Made by a program: the position numbers and the translations under genes
The notes under the pieces: model-generated
What the model was told of the DNA's origin: nothing
Seen by the model: the letters and a program-made list of their open reading frames with translations, nothing else
Database searches by the model: none
Assembly: GCF_002863005.1 (NCBI RefSeq)
Contig: NZ_PKDG01000019.1
Location: 171,835 to 235,834 of the forward strand
Origin: Pseudoxanthomonas sp.
Lineage (GTDB): Bacteria > Pseudomonadota > Gammaproteobacteria > Xanthomonadales > Xanthomonadaceae
Length of the DNA: 64,000 nucleotides
Direction of reading: 5' to 3'
In this document: in pieces, positions 8,021 to 17,215 of the stretch
Position numbering within the stretch: position 1 is the first letter of the stretch
Layout of the letters: the number at the start of each line of letters is the position of its first letter

Positions 8021-11000
8021 CAGCGCAACATCTCCAGCACGCCCAAATCGTTGCGCGCTCCGCCGCTCAGGCGGTCTCGGATGTCGCGCAGGATGTCATG
8101 CGCCGTTGGATCGGAGACCGAGCCGCCACCGTTGTTGCCGTTGCCCGTGGTGGGCGTGGCTGGCGCGTTGCCGCCATTCGGCTTGGTCGGGCCTACCGGG
8201 TCGTACAGCAGCGCGAACATCGCCTGGGCGAACGCATCCGGCAGGGCACGCAGTTCGTCGGCCAGATCGCCCATCGTGGTGCCGTCGTCCATGTCCAGCT
8301 CGGGCAGCGCGATGCTGCCGATCAGGCCGGTGACCTGGTCGTACAGGCTGTTGTAGTCGGTGCCGCTGGCGTACAAGTTGCGACCCAAGCCCAGGGCGGT
8401 ATTGGAGAGCGAGGACGCCTTGTCCAGGTCGCCGGCCGCCACAGCCGCCTGCAGCTGCTGCATCGCGTCTTGCAGCTTCTGGGCATCCGTGAGCGGGGAG
8501 TACTGGCCCAACGACAGATCGGCCAGCACGTTGTTGCGCTGCTCTTCCATCTGCCGCTGCAGGGTGGCCATGTTCAAGGCACGCAACTGCTCGATCTTGG
8601 CCAGGTCCTCGGCGCGTGCACCCGTCAGGCCCAGGGCCTTGGCGTAGTCGTTCGCGGCCGCGATCTGATCGCGGTACGTCAGCTCGATGTTCAACGCCTG
8701 GCGCTGGAACTCGTTCAGGCCCGATGTGCGCAGCTGCGTATCCACGTCGGTCATCAGGCTGGAGTAGTTGCCCAGCAGGCCGACGACGCGTTCCATCTCG
8801 GCGGCAATGCTGGTGCCGTTCTCGCTGGCCAGCGTCTTGAAATACTCCACCGCGCGGGTGACGTTCTCGATCTCCCAGTCCTGCAGGGCACGGCCCAGCT
8901 CCTGGGCGCTGCCCGTCACCAGGACGATGCTGGCCTGCAGGGCAGTGAGGATCTCGCTGGCTGGGTTCTCGTTGTCCAGGAGACGACCGAAGCCCAGGGT
9001 GCGGACCGCCGAGGCGGACAGGCTCTCCACCATCTTGGAGATCTCGGCCTCGATCTGCTGCTGCGCCTTCTCCGGATCGGCATCGAGCTTGATCTTGCCG
9101 ATGTTCACACGCACGTTGGCCAGCTGGCCGCTCACGTCGATGCCCAGCTTCTTGGCCACATCCGTGGCGCCACGCTTCACGGCACGGATCGCGCCCTCGA
9201 ATGCCTTGTCGACTTCGCTATCCAGCGCGGCGTATTCGGTCCAATACTTCGAGCTGCGGAACCAGCCGCCCTTCTGCTTGATGTCGGCGTAGGCCTGGCC
9301 TTCGAAGCCGCCGAAGCCGTAGTTGCCAGTGATGCCCTGCGCGGTGATCTGCGGCTTCTTGCGGCCGAACAGCTTGGCGTGGATCGAGGAGCCGGACAGG
9401 ATCGAGCTGATCTTGTCGCTGAAACCCAGCGAGCGGAACAGCTTGTCGGCATTGCCGACGGCACCCAGGGTGGCCACCTTGCCGGCCCAGCTCTCGCCGT
9501 TGTTGATGTCCCAGCCCTGATCGAACAGCTCTGCGTTCTTCATCATGCCGGCGATGATCCAGCCGATGATCGGGATGGCCGAGGCCATGCCGCTGGCGCC
9601 GCCTGCAGCTGCGCCAGATGCGCCGGTGACGCCGGTGGAGGTGTTGGCCATACCTACCAGGCCGCCCCAGGTCGTGCCGGCGCTGGTTGCCGCGCTGGCG
9701 GCGCTACCGCCACCACCGAACAGACTGCCGAAAGCGGACAGCCAGCCACCCGCGCCCTGGCCACCGCCATTGCCGCCGCCGAACAGGTTGCCGATGGTGG
9801 ACAGCCAGTTGCTCTGGCCGCCGCCAGAGAAACCGTTGCCGTTGAACATGCCCATGATGGACTGGAAGATGTTGCCGCCGCCGGACTGGCCCGACATGGA
9901 CTGCTGGATCTGCGCCTGGATCGGGATCACGATCTTCTGCTGCAGGAACGTCCGCACCAGGTCGCCGACCAGCTGCTTGGCGATGCTCTTGAGCGAGCTG
10001 GCCAGCGACTTGAAGTCTTTCAGGCCCGACATGACGAAGTCGGTCAGCGCGTCAGCCGCTGACTCAACGCCGCGCGTCCAGACGTTGGCCCACTCCTCGG
10101 CCTGGCGTGCGGACTCTTCGGCCGCCAGCGACCAGTCCGCCATCGCGCGCGCATTTGCGATCAGCTGCGCCTGGCGTTCCTTGTCCTTGGCCAGCCCGGC
10201 GTCGCCAGCGGCGATAGCGTCAGCGATGGCCCGCCGCATGTCGGTTTCGTTCTGCAGCTGGCGGCTGTAGCGCTCGCGCGCGATGCCGACCATGCCCAGC
10301 AGGCGGATCTCGCCGGACATGGTGTCCAGCAGCGCCTGGGGCGCGTTCTGCTGCTTCACCAGCTCAGCGGTGGTCTTCTTCAACTGCGCTTCGTAGGCCG
10401 TTTGAAGGCGCGTTGCATCGGCCTGGGTGATGTTCTTGGCCGCCAGCTCGCGGTTGATTTCCGCGATCCGCTGGGCGTGCTCCACCTCGGCCAGGCGCAC
10501 AGGGCCCTGCAGCTCGGCCTCCATGCGCTCCACCTCTTCGGTGTAGCGCTGCTGGGCCTTCTGCTGCTGCTCAAGGTCGCGTGCGTGGTCACGGGTGGCT
10601 TTGGCTGCCTCGCGCGTTGCGGCGGTACCGGCCTTGCTGGCGGCGTTGGCCTTTTCCTGCTCGGCCGCAGTTTCCTCAAGGACTCTCTTGTAGGCAGCCG
10701 CCCTCTCATTGAACTTCCGTCGTTCATCGGGAAGCATTGCGTCCACGCCACCCTTGGCGTTGATCTCCATGCCCTGCTGCACCAGGTACGCTTGATACTG
10801 CCCCTGTTGCAAGCGCACCAGGTTGACGATGGCACTGTTGAGGTCGCTATCCATCCCTTGCAGGACCTTGGAGAAATCACTGGACTTCTGCTTGGCCACG
10901 TCTATGCCGTTTGCCAGCAAATAGGCAGCCCGCTCGGCATTGCCTTCGGCCGTAGCTACCTGTGCGAGCGTCTCGGTAAGTTCCCGGCCCGTGATCGAAC

Positions 11001-12621
11001 CTTCGCGCTTCCGCTGCGCCAAGTCCGCAAGCGTCTTCTGGCTTTCCTCGCTGACTTCCGTCAGGCCCGCCAACCGCTGCAGTTCATTTAGAGCGGCGGC
11101 ATCGGCAGCCGCACGTGCTTCCGTCAGCGCACGCAGCTGGCCAGCCTGCTTCTCATAGGCCGCCGTGGCCTCATCGACGCCACGCCGAGCAGTGGCGCTG
11201 GTATCGCCGGTCTTTGCCGTCACACGCAGGTAGCTCTCATGCGCCTCGCGCATCCGCTCCTGCGCCGCCACAACGGATTCGCTCAGTTCCTTGAACGCGT
11301 CGTCTGCCGCCTTGAGATCTGCGATGCCCTGGAAGGTGGGAGTCTTGGAGAAGTCGGCGTAGGCGTCGCTGGCCATCACCACACGTTCCTGCAGCTCGGC
11401 CGCCTCCTGTTTGGCCTGCTCGGCCGCGCGGCCGGCCTGCCAGAATGCACCCGCCAGCAGCACCACGGCCGTGACCGCCAGCATGATGGGATTGGCCTGC
11501 ACGAACGCCAGCGCCGCAGCCAGGCCACGACTGGCTACGGCCGCCGCTGTCTGCGCAGCGGTCAGACGCACGGTGTTGGCGGTGGTCGTGGTGACGATGC
11601 CGCTGTGCGTGAGGTAGCTGGCCGTGGTGACGTTGACGACCGTGGACTGCGCCACCCACGCAGCTTGCGCAGCGCGCAGACCTTTCTGCACCAGGTTGGC
11701 TGCGATCACGGTGGCCGCCAGCGTGGCCACGGTGACCAGCACGCCCAGGTTCTGGCTCAGCAGCGCGATGCCGGCGGCGACGGCCGCCGACGCGCCAATG
11801 CCCTGATCGGCCTCGCCGACGTATCGCAGCGCTTCGTTCTTGGCTTGCTGCCAGGCGCGACCAATGGTCAGCGGCACCTCGCTGGCCTTCGCGGCCAGCA
11901 TGGCCGACTGCTCGCCCGTGAATGCGTCCACCAGCACGTCGATGGTGAGCTGGCCTTCCTCGGCCAGCTTCTTCAACGCGCCTCGCGGCACGCCCAGAGA
12001 ATCTGCCAGAGCCTTCATCAGGGAAGGCGCCGCCTCGGCGATGGCGTTGAACTCTTCGCCGCGTAGCGCGCCGGCACCCAGCGCCTGGCTCAGCTGCAGG
12101 ATGGCGCTGGACGACTCGGAAACGCTGGCCCGGTCGACCAGCAGACCGGCGGCGACGGTCTCGGTCAGCTTGGCAGCCTTCTCCTGGCCGTATCCGTACT
12201 CCTGCAGGGCACGCGTGGCGCGGCCGTACAGCGTCACGGTCGCGTCCAGGTTCTGGAAGTAGCGCTGAGCGATGTTGAACGTGGTCGCCTTGGCGGCAGC
12301 GAGATCTCGCTCGCCCGTGGTGACCTGGCGCAGCTTGCCCACGATGTCGGCATAGGCATCGGCGGTGCGACCAGCCATGACCAGCGCCTGGGCAATTGCC
12401 GCCGCGCCCAGGAAGCGCTTGAGCATGGTCTCGGCCATGCCCGCGCTGCGGCCGGTGCGCTCGATCTCCTCGTTGACGCCCTTGATGCCCTGCTGGGCCT
12501 TCTTGCCTGCCGCCTGGCCCGTGGCCCCGAGCTTGTCCAGCTCGGCATTGGCAACGCGCACGCCAGGCGCAACGCCGCGACCATCGGCGGTCAATCGCAG
12601 TGTTACAAGTCGGTCGGTCAC
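8020..12621 (-). CDS. Tail tape measure protein (1533 aa)
   Basis: Sets tail length and is ejected during infection. The N-terminal region (MTDRLVTLRLTADGRGVA, then ALKKLAEEGQLTIDVLVDAF) matches the tape-measure N-terminal domain family. Hydrophobic segments lie at about residues 275-310 and 367-394, followed by long Ala/Glu/Lys coiled coils (about 400-820). A glycine-rich tract with repeated FGGG and GGGQ motifs spans about 905-980. At 1533 residues it predicts a long, flexible siphovirus tail. It follows the tail chaperone pair, the standard order. Confidence 0.95.
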   Translation of the reverse strand: MTDRLVTLRLTADGRGVAPGVRVANAELDKLGATGQAAGKKAQQGIKGVNEEIERTGRSAGMAETMLKRFLGAAAIAQALVMAGRTADAYADIVGKLRQVTTGERDLAAAKATTFNIAQRYFQNLDATVTLYGRATRALQEYGYGQEKAAKLTETVAAGLLVDRASVSESSSAILQLSQALGAGALRGEEFNAIAEAAPSLMKALADSLGVPRGALKKLAEEGQLTIDVLVDAFTGEQSAMLAAKASEVPLTIGRAWQQAKNEALRYVGEADQGIGASAAVAAGIALLSQNLGVLVTVATLAATVIAANLVQKGLRAAQAAWVAQSTVVNVTTASYLTHSGIVTTTTANTVRLTAAQTAAAVASRGLAAALAFVQANPIMLAVTAVVLLAGAFWQAGRAAEQAKQEAAELQERVVMASDAYADFSKTPTFQGIADLKAADDAFKELSESVVAAQERMREAHESYLRVTAKTGDTSATARRGVDEATAAYEKQAGQLRALTEARAAADAAALNELQRLAGLTEVSEESQKTLADLAQRKREGSITGRELTETLAQVATAEGNAERAAYLLANGIDVAKQKSSDFSKVLQGMDSDLNSAIVNLVRLQQGQYQAYLVQQGMEINAKGGVDAMLPDERRKFNERAAAYKRVLEETAAEQEKANAASKAGTAATREAAKATRDHARDLEQQQKAQQRYTEEVERMEAELQGPVRLAEVEHAQRIAEINRELAAKNITQADATRLQTAYEAQLKKTTAELVKQQNAPQALLDTMSGEIRLLGMVGIARERYSRQLQNETDMRRAIADAIAAGDAGLAKDKERQAQLIANARAMADWSLAAEESARQAEEWANVWTRGVESAADALTDFVMSGLKDFKSLASSLKSIAKQLVGDLVRTFLQQKIVIPIQAQIQQSMSGQSGGGNIFQSIMGMFNGNGFSGGGQSNWLSTIGNLFGGGNGGGQGAGGWLSAFGSLFGGGGSAASAATSAGTTWGGLVGMANTSTGVTGASGAAAGGASGMASAIPIIGWIIAGMMKNAELFDQGWDINNGESWAGKVATLGAVGNADKLFRSLGFSDKISSILSGSSIHAKLFGRKKPQITAQGITGNYGFGGFEGQAYADIKQKGGWFRSSKYWTEYAALDSEVDKAFEGAIRAVKRGATDVAKKLGIDVSGQLANVRVNIGKIKLDADPEKAQQQIEAEISKMVESLSASAVRTLGFGRLLDNENPASEILTALQASIVLVTGSAQELGRALQDWEIENVTRAVEYFKTLASENGTSIAAEMERVVGLLGNYSSLMTDVDTQLRTSGLNEFQRQALNIELTYRDQIAAANDYAKALGLTGARAEDLAKIEQLRALNMATLQRQMEEQRNNVLADLSLGQYSPLTDAQKLQDAMQQLQAAVAAGDLDKASSLSNTALGLGRNLYASGTDYNSLYDQVTGLIGSIALPELDMDDGTTMGDLADELRALPDAFAQAMFALLYDPVGPTKPNGGNAPATPTTGNGNNGGGSVSDPTAHDILRDIRDRLSGGARNDLGVLEMLR

Positions 12622-12636
12622 ATTGCCCCCAGGCGC

Positions 12637-13358
12637 TTATCGCTTTTGCCGGTATTCCTCGGCGCTGGCCAGCGCCATCACACGGACGCCCTGGCTGATA
12701 TCCGGCCACTGGGCCGTTGGGATCTGCAGAAGCCGACACGCGGCTTCAATCTCTGTTGCGGTGATGCCGGCGTAAGACGCGCCGCCGAGGCCGACGATCC
12801 AGTTGGGCTGGCAGCGACCGAACACTTCAACGGTCGACCAGTTGTCTTCCAAAACTTCGACTTCGATGACCTGGTCTTCTGCCTGGTCTTCGTCACTGCC
12901 GTCGCGTGGCCGGAGAAAGTCCGCCGTGCTGGTGCCGGGATCGGGCAACTCGTCATCCCGATCTCCGTCACCAGCACGTGGACCCTTCCCACCGGAGATC
13001 AGCGCCCGCGCGACGGCCTGGAGTTTTTTACGCGCGCGTCGCCGTACTGTTCGAAGTAGTCCTGCAGGATCGCGCCGATCAGGTAGACCGACCACACACC
13101 GGTCTTCACTTCGCGCAGCGCGTCGTCGCCGGTGATCGGCTGACCTTCTTCGTTGCCGAGGCCGCCCACTTCGGTCAGCAGCTCGTCCACGTACTCCTGA
13201 TCGGTGTAACCGCGCTCGGACAGATCAGCCAGTTCGTCCTTGGTCTTGATCTTGGCCTTGTATGTGATGGTGCCTTCGTTGAAGGCGTTGGGATTCTCGG
13301 TGGGCAGCCGGACCTTGACGGACCGGGTCACCTCGGCGGTTTTCTTGAGCTTGAGCAT
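12637..13358 (-). CDS. Tail assembly chaperone GT-type fusion made by -1 frameshift (240 aa)
   Basis: Predicted frameshift product. Ribosomes read the 119-residue chaperone frame to a slippery A AAA AAC (13023-13029), slip back one base, and continue in the second frame to 12637. That gives 112 codons of the first frame plus 128 of the second. The second frame is open across the overlap (up to 13095) and is acidic (DRDDELPDPGT, EVEVLEDNW). It parallels lambda gpG/gpGT, where the fusion recruits tape measure and tail tube. The second frame lacks a convincing independent start. Confidence 0.8.
12999..13358 (-). CDS. Tail assembly chaperone, short form (119 aa)
   Basis: G-type chaperone located between tail tube and tape measure genes. 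I choose the ATG at 13358 (MLKLKKTAEVTRSVKVRLP) because AAGGA stands 7 nt upstream. An in-frame ATG at 13394 would add 12 residues and also has a GAAGG upstream, but if the 13427 palindrome is a promoter the transcript may begin close to that ATG. The rest is alpha-helical and acidic, as in this family. Most translation ends at 12999; a minority would shift into the longer GT form. Confidence 0.85.
   Translation of the reverse strand: MLKLKKTAEVTRSVKVRLPTENPNAFNEGTITYKAKIKTKDELADLSERGYTDQEYVDELLTEVGGLGNEEGQPITGDDALREVKTGVWSVYLIGAILQDYFEQYGDARVKNSRPSRGR
13023..13029 (-). other. Slippery heptamer A AAA AAC for -1 ribosomal frameshift
   Basis: On the coding strand the bases are A AAA AAC, in phase with the chaperone frame (GTA AAA AAC). 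This is a canonical X XXY YYZ site. Shifting by -1 enters the frame ending at 12637. It lies 7 codons before the zero-frame stop. Confidence 0.85.
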
Positions 13359-13423
13359 GGAATGTCCTTTGGGAAGGGGTTTCGGTAGAGCCATGCCAAG
13401 ATGCCTTCGCGCGCGCGCGGCTT

Positions 13424-13443
13424 GGGACTAACGCGCGTTAGTG
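13424..13443 (-). promoter_or_regulatory. Late-operon dyad, copy 3 (20-bp repeat with 16-bp palindrome)
   Basis: CACTAACGCGCGTTAGTCCC read leftward; the perfect palindrome is 13427-13442. Identical copies stand at 18233 and 26633. This one follows the terminator of the tail tube gene and precedes the tail chaperone/tape measure/fibre block, as expected for an activator-dependent late promoter. The binding protein is inferred to be the Mor/C-like product of 27263-27685. Confidence 0.65.
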
Positions 13444-13456
13444 ACGCCCAAAGAAA

Positions 13457-13477
13457 AGCCCCGCACATGGCGGGGCT
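13457..13477 (-). terminator. Rho-independent terminator after the tail tube gene
   Basis: Stem AGCCCCGC / GCGGGGCT with a 5-nt loop, followed on the minus strand by TTTTCTTT. It lies 28 nt beyond the tail tube stop and immediately before the 13427 palindrome. Confidence 0.8.
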
Positions 13478-13504
13478 GAAGTACCTCGGGGAAAGATCGA
13501 TCGA

Positions 13505-14500
13505 TCAGGGCGTGGCGTCGCCGAACTCGATGTAGAACTCGTCGCCACCCGCGCTGCTCGGGATGCAGCGGCCGCTCAGCTCCCAGCCGTAGTCGCCGTC
13601 GATGTCAACCTCGTTGATCTGCTCGATCTGGCCACGCACGCCCAGCTCGCTGTAGATGTTCGCTGCCTGTGTCAGGCGCAGCGAGGCGGTCAGCAGCGTG
13701 CCGGCGTCGCGCACGGCCCACGGGTCGAAGTCAGCCAGCGAGGTCTTGGCCACCCGCAGCGTCCAGGTCGGCTGACGGCTGGTGATGCCGGTTTCCTTGT
13801 GCTCGGTGTATTCCTTCTGCTGGATCTGGTTGCCGAAGTCCACGGCCAGCGACTTGGCCCACACGTTGAGTGGAGCGCCCGCCACACCACCGGGCAGGGT
13901 GGTGATCGTCGTGACCGTGTTGTCGGCACGCGCCACGACCGGCACCGTCTCCGGCAGCACGATGGCCGGGAGCGCGGCTTCTTCCACGTCGGTGTAGTCG
14001 CCCTGGATGCGGACGTTGCCACGGAAGCGGTTGCCCACTTCCAAGATCAGGCCGGTGATGTTGTGGCGCGCGGCCTGCACTTTCTTGAGCAGGCCCGCAT
14101 GCCACCAGTAATCGTCGCTGATCGCGATGGCGCTGCTGATCGGGTTGTAGCGCGTGGTCTTGGCCACCGCGTTCTTGACGGCCGTCATGCCGGCAGGCAG
14201 CAGCAGTACGCCGCAGTCCGCATCGCTTGTGGCGGCCGCACCAGGCGTGGCCGGCGGGTACAGCTCGAACTCGCCTTCGATGAAGGCCCGCTTGGCACCG
14301 ACGGCGAACGGCGTACCGCCGAAGAACGGACGGTCCACCTCGCGTTCGATGGGATCGAACTCGGTGCCGGACTGGCCGTTGAAGAGCATCACACCGTTGC
14401 TGGCGGGAAGCGGGACGACGGGAACGCCAGGCGTGCCGCCCGCGCGCAGGGCGACCGCCAAGCCGCGCTTGGTGAACTGTTCGAGTTGAGGCTGGGCCAT
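13505..14500 (-). CDS. Major tail tube protein (331 aa)
   Basis: Forms the tail tube of a long non-contractile tail. It is assigned from position (after head-tail connectors, before the frameshifted chaperones and tape measure), size and a beta-rich sequence with an Ig-like C-terminal part (SELGVRGQIEQINEVDIDGDYGWE). It starts MAQPQLEQFTKRGLAVALRAG; the upstream GGAAG spaces well. No sheath gene follows, which distinguishes this phage from contractile Mu. A terminator follows, so it ends a transcript. Confidence 0.8.
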   Translation of the reverse strand: MAQPQLEQFTKRGLAVALRAGGTPGVPVVPLPASNGVMLFNGQSGTEFDPIEREVDRPFFGGTPFAVGAKRAFIEGEFELYPPATPGAAATSDADCGVLLLPAGMTAVKNAVAKTTRYNPISSAIAISDDYWWHAGLLKKVQAARHNITGLILEVGNRFRGNVRIQGDYTDVEEAALPAIVLPETVPVVARADNTVTTITTLPGGVAGAPLNVWAKSLAVDFGNQIQQKEYTEHKETGITSRQPTWTLRVAKTSLADFDPWAVRDAGTLLTASLRLTQAANIYSELGVRGQIEQINEVDIDGDYGWELSGRCIPSSAGGDEFYIEFGDATP

Positions 14501-14505
14501 AGCGG

Positions 14506-14685
14506 TTACTTCCTGGTGGAGGTCTTGCGGTGAGTGGTGTCCGGCACGCTGTCAGCGGCGGCCGTCGTTTCAGCTGCAGCCACCGGCTTGGCCGGCGCTG
14601 CAGGCTTGTCGTCTTCGTTGACCAGCTTCCCGTCGATGACGCGCCATGCGCCGTGGCTGGTGGGAGTCGGATGCGGTTGGGTCAT
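14506..14685 (-). CDS. Small conserved-position phage protein (59 aa)
   Basis: ATG overlaps the gp37-like stop by 4 nt (ATGA) and the TAA is 5 nt before the tail tube start, so it is translationally embedded. The N-terminus is SHGAWRVIDGKLVNEDD and the rest is a low-complexity Ala/Pro/Thr tail ending in basic KTSTRK. It occupies the place of Mu gp38-type small tail genes, although no family signature is evident. Confidence 0.7.
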   Translation of the reverse strand: MTQPHPTPTSHGAWRVIDGKLVNEDDKPAAPAKPVAAAETTAAADSVPDTTHRKTSTRK

Positions 14686-15134
14686 GGCTGTACCTGGTGT
14701 TGGATTCGATAGCCGGAGCGATAGATCTGCTGGCTGACCAGCCAGCCGCCGTCGTAGTACTCGTCGCGCCCTGCCTGGAAGCTCAGCTCCTGGAACGCAT
14801 CACCTGGCGCCCAGCCGACCAGCGCGGTGCGCGTGGCGGTGATCAGCGCATCCATCCCTTCGCGAGCGCCGGTGCCATCGCCTTCACCCTTGGCGCTGCG
14901 GAAGAACAGCACCAGCTGCAGGCTGACGGCCACGTCCTGGACGGTGATCGGTCCGGAGTACTTCACCGGGCCGCCGCGCTCCTCGGCCTGCAGGTAAGCC
15001 GCAGGCGACGTGGCGGGCTTGGCCTGCAGCGCGGTGCGAAGGTCGGCGGCATTGCCGACCTTGTTGCGCAGATCCGGCACCTTCTCGCGAAGCCGGATCA
15101 TGGCCAGGTTGACGGGATACGGGCCGACGCTCAC
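14682..15134 (-). CDS. Mu gp37-like tail completion protein (150 aa)
   Basis: Resembles the DUF1834/Gp37 family of Mu-like phages: N-terminal helical part (MIRLREKVPDLRNKVGNAADL) then an alpha/beta core (ITVQDVAVSLQLVLFF) and a C-terminal hairpin ending SGYRIQHQVQP. This family acts at the head-tail interface or as tail terminator. It overlaps the gp36-like gene by 4 nt. Confidence 0.75.
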   Translation of the reverse strand: MSVGPYPVNLAMIRLREKVPDLRNKVGNAADLRTALQAKPATSPAAYLQAEERGGPVKYSGPITVQDVAVSLQLVLFFRSAKGEGDGTGAREGMDALITATRTALVGWAPGDAFQELSFQAGRDEYYDGGWLVSQQIYRSGYRIQHQVQP

Positions 15135-15652
15135 AGCGCCCCCAGCGTCTTGCGCGAGAAGATCCGTTCGTTGCTGACCACGCGCGTCGACCCGGACTCG
15201 GGGTTGTCAGGGTCGGAAGGCGTGGGCGCCAGGGGATCGTTGACGCCCAGGGAAAGCTTGCCGGCCGCAACCTGGTCGAGCGCACGTAGAGCGTCGCGGT
15301 AGTCGCGCTCGATGCGGCCGGTTTCCTCGCTGGTCTTGTCCCGCTGGCGATGCAGGTGATAGCGCGCAATCGCGCGTGCCCACACGGTCAGGATCGGGAA
15401 CTGCGCAGCGCTCAGTGGCAGCGGATAACCCCGCTGCGCCAGGCGCGCGTCCACCTCGCCATCGGCCTGCACGATGAAGCGCTCGATGCTGGCCAGCGCA
15501 TCCACGGACACGGCCACCTCGTCGGCGGGCCACCCGCTGGTATCGCCCTGGGCGATGACCAGGGCGAGCAGCGAGCCATCGCAGTTGTAGAGCTGCGACA
15601 GCTCGCTGAGCGCATCGGCACCATCAGCCAGTTGAGCGGGCGTGACGTACAC
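15131..15652 (-). CDS. Mu gp36-like protein, DUF1320 (173 aa)
   Basis: Head-tail connector/neck-type protein of Mu-like phages. The start MYVTPAQLADG and the central helical ARAIARYHLHRQRDKTSEETG are typical of DUF1320 proteins, which carry an adaptor-like helical bundle. It follows the FluMu-type gene by 3 nt. It probably forms the ring under the portal. Confidence 0.8.
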   Translation of the reverse strand: MYVTPAQLADGADALSELSQLYNCDGSLLALVIAQGDTSGWPADEVAVSVDALASIERFIVQADGEVDARLAQRGYPLPLSAAQFPILTVWARAIARYHLHRQRDKTSEETGRIERDYRDALRALDQVAAGKLSLGVNDPLAPTPSDPDNPESGSTRVVSNERIFSRKTLGAL

Positions 15653-15655
15653 GGC

Positions 15656-16183
15656 TTACTTGCCCGCCTTCTTTCCGTTGGTGGCGGCAGCCTTCGGTGC
15701 CTTCACAGGCGCGGCAGGCTTCGGGGCCGGAGCAGCAGCTGCAGGCGCCTGGTCCGGCGCGGCAGCGGTGTCCTTGCTCGCATCGTCCTTGGCGGCGTCA
15801 GCTGCGCCCTGCGCATCGGCGGCGGCCTGCAGCGCGTTGAAGCTCTCATCGGTGACGACCGGGGCGCCGTCTTCCGACTGGCCCACGATCTGGACAGACA
15901 CGTCGGTGTCGCCCACCTGGACGATGGCGTCGACGGGCTGCTCGGGTGTCGCAGCAGCGAGCGCGGCTTCGGCAGCAGCCGTATCGGCGGCGTGCTGTTC
16001 GGCCGCGATGCGCTCGGCATCGGCATCCGACAGCGGCGCGATCTGCAAGTTCGGTTCCTTGGCCAGGATCACGCGCTGCTCTTCGGTGAGCTGCTCTGCG
16101 TCGACCACGCGACCCTCAAGCGGGAAGAACAGACCGCAGCGATAGAAGCCGCGCTCGGCCCTGGCTTTGATGATGACTTTCAT
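15656..16183 (-). CDS. Mu gp35-like protein with FluMu N-terminal domain (175 aa)
   Basis: Residues 1-55 (VIIKARAERGFYRCGLFFP ... LTEEQRVILAKEPNL) match the small N-terminal domain seen in Mu-like prophage proteins encoded after the major capsid gene. The C-terminal half is Ala/Pro/Lys low complexity. It may decorate or stabilise the capsid, but its role is not established. Confidence 0.75.
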   Translation of the reverse strand: MKVIIKARAERGFYRCGLFFPLEGRVVDAEQLTEEQRVILAKEPNLQIAPLSDADAERIAAEQHAADTAAAEAALAAATPEQPVDAIVQVGDTDVSVQIVGQSEDGAPVVTDESFNALQAAADAQGAADAAKDDASKDTAAAPDQAPAAAAPAPKPAAPVKAPKAAATNGKKAGK

Positions 16184-16205
16184 GGTGTGCCCTCTCTTGG
16201 CGCGA

Positions 16206-16229
16206 CCCCGGCAGGCTCACCTGCCGGGG
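16206..16229 (-). terminator. Strong hairpin after the major capsid gene
   Basis: CCCCGGCAGG / CCTGCCGGGG with a CTCA loop, a 10-bp perfect stem in the 73-nt gap between the capsid stop and the next start. No U-tract follows on the minus strand. It may lower readthrough or stabilise the 3' end of the abundant capsid message rather than fully terminate. Confidence 0.45.
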
Positions 16230-16256
16230 CTCACTGCGCACTTCGTGGTGTGAGCG

Positions 16257-17168
16257 TTACGCCAACCAGGGCGTGGCCAGCGGGGTGGCGGTACCAGTCC
16301 ACTCGTTGCCGCCGTTTTCGTCCTTGACCAGGATCTTGCGCGCGGCGCCTTCCAGCGGCGGCGGCACCACCAGCAGGTTGGGCGTGATGCCCAGCGGCCG
16401 GTTGCCGTCGGCCTTGAACGCCATCATCGCGGCACGGGCGGCGGCGTAGTTGGCGGCGGTCAGCGGCTGGTTGCTCGCATAGGCCAGCTGCCAGAAGCTG
16501 AAACCGACGTTGTTGCGCGAGTCCACGCCGAAGCGGAACTCGTTGTTCATGAAGACGCCTTCGTCGTCCAGCTTCGTCATCGAGGTCAGCACGGGCGACT
16601 TGCGGTTCTGGAACAGCACCGGCTTGATCGCGCGGGTGGTGTCCAGCAGATACCAGATCGGGTTGTTGGGACGACCGACCAGGTCGATGTCGCAATTGGC
16701 GACCGTCGCGGCCACGCCCGTGCCATCGACGTTGGGGTACACCGGGTGATCGGTGTCGAAGTAGTTCTGGCCGTCGAAGCACAGCGTGGTGTGGCCCACC
16801 TTCAACAGCGGGAACACCAGCTCATCGGGCTGCGACTTGGCGGCGCGTCCCATCTCCTGGAAGAGCGGGCTGTAGACGCCGACCTGGTCGTCCTCGATGT
16901 CGGTGCGCTTGACGCCGACGCTGGTTTCCCAGTCCTTGTTGACGATGGAATAGCCGTGCGCGGCGATGTCCTTGAGGACGCGCGCGCCGATCCACTCGCG
17001 GAACTTCGGGAACTGGCCCAGCCAGCCGTAGGTGTTGCTCTTGGTGGTGCTGGGGACTTCGCTGGCGATCTGCTGCCAGTGGGTGGGGGTGTCGGTCAGG
17101 GCCTGCTGGAACTCGCGGCGGAAGCCGACGAACAGGGCCTGGATCAGGGCGGTGCTGAGGATGGACAT
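16257..17168 (-). CDS. Major capsid protein, Mu gpT-like (303 aa)
   Basis: Main head subunit. The Mu-type signature is clear: start MSILSTALIQALFVGFRREFQQ, then WQQIASEVPSTTKSNTYGWL and later LCFDGQNYFDTDHPV, matching the gpT family (about 305 residues). It lies directly after the protease/scaffold gene as in Mu. The mature form may be processed by the upstream protease. Confidence 0.95.
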   Translation of the reverse strand: MSILSTALIQALFVGFRREFQQALTDTPTHWQQIASEVPSTTKSNTYGWLGQFPKFREWIGARVLKDIAAHGYSIVNKDWETSVGVKRTDIEDDQVGVYSPLFQEMGRAAKSQPDELVFPLLKVGHTTLCFDGQNYFDTDHPVYPNVDGTGVAATVANCDIDLVGRPNNPIWYLLDTTRAIKPVLFQNRKSPVLTSMTKLDDEGVFMNNEFRFGVDSRNNVGFSFWQLAYASNQPLTAANYAAARAAMMAFKADGNRPLGITPNLLVVPPPLEGAARKILVKDENGGNEWTGTATPLATPWLA

Positions 17169-17215
17169 GTTGCGTGGTCCTTATCGATGAAGGGGCGTGG
17201 AAGAGCTGGCGCGGA

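Noticed and set aside
7981..10062. Rightward 693-aa frame opposite the tape measure gene
   Set aside because: Same antisense artefact; no ribosome site or domain.
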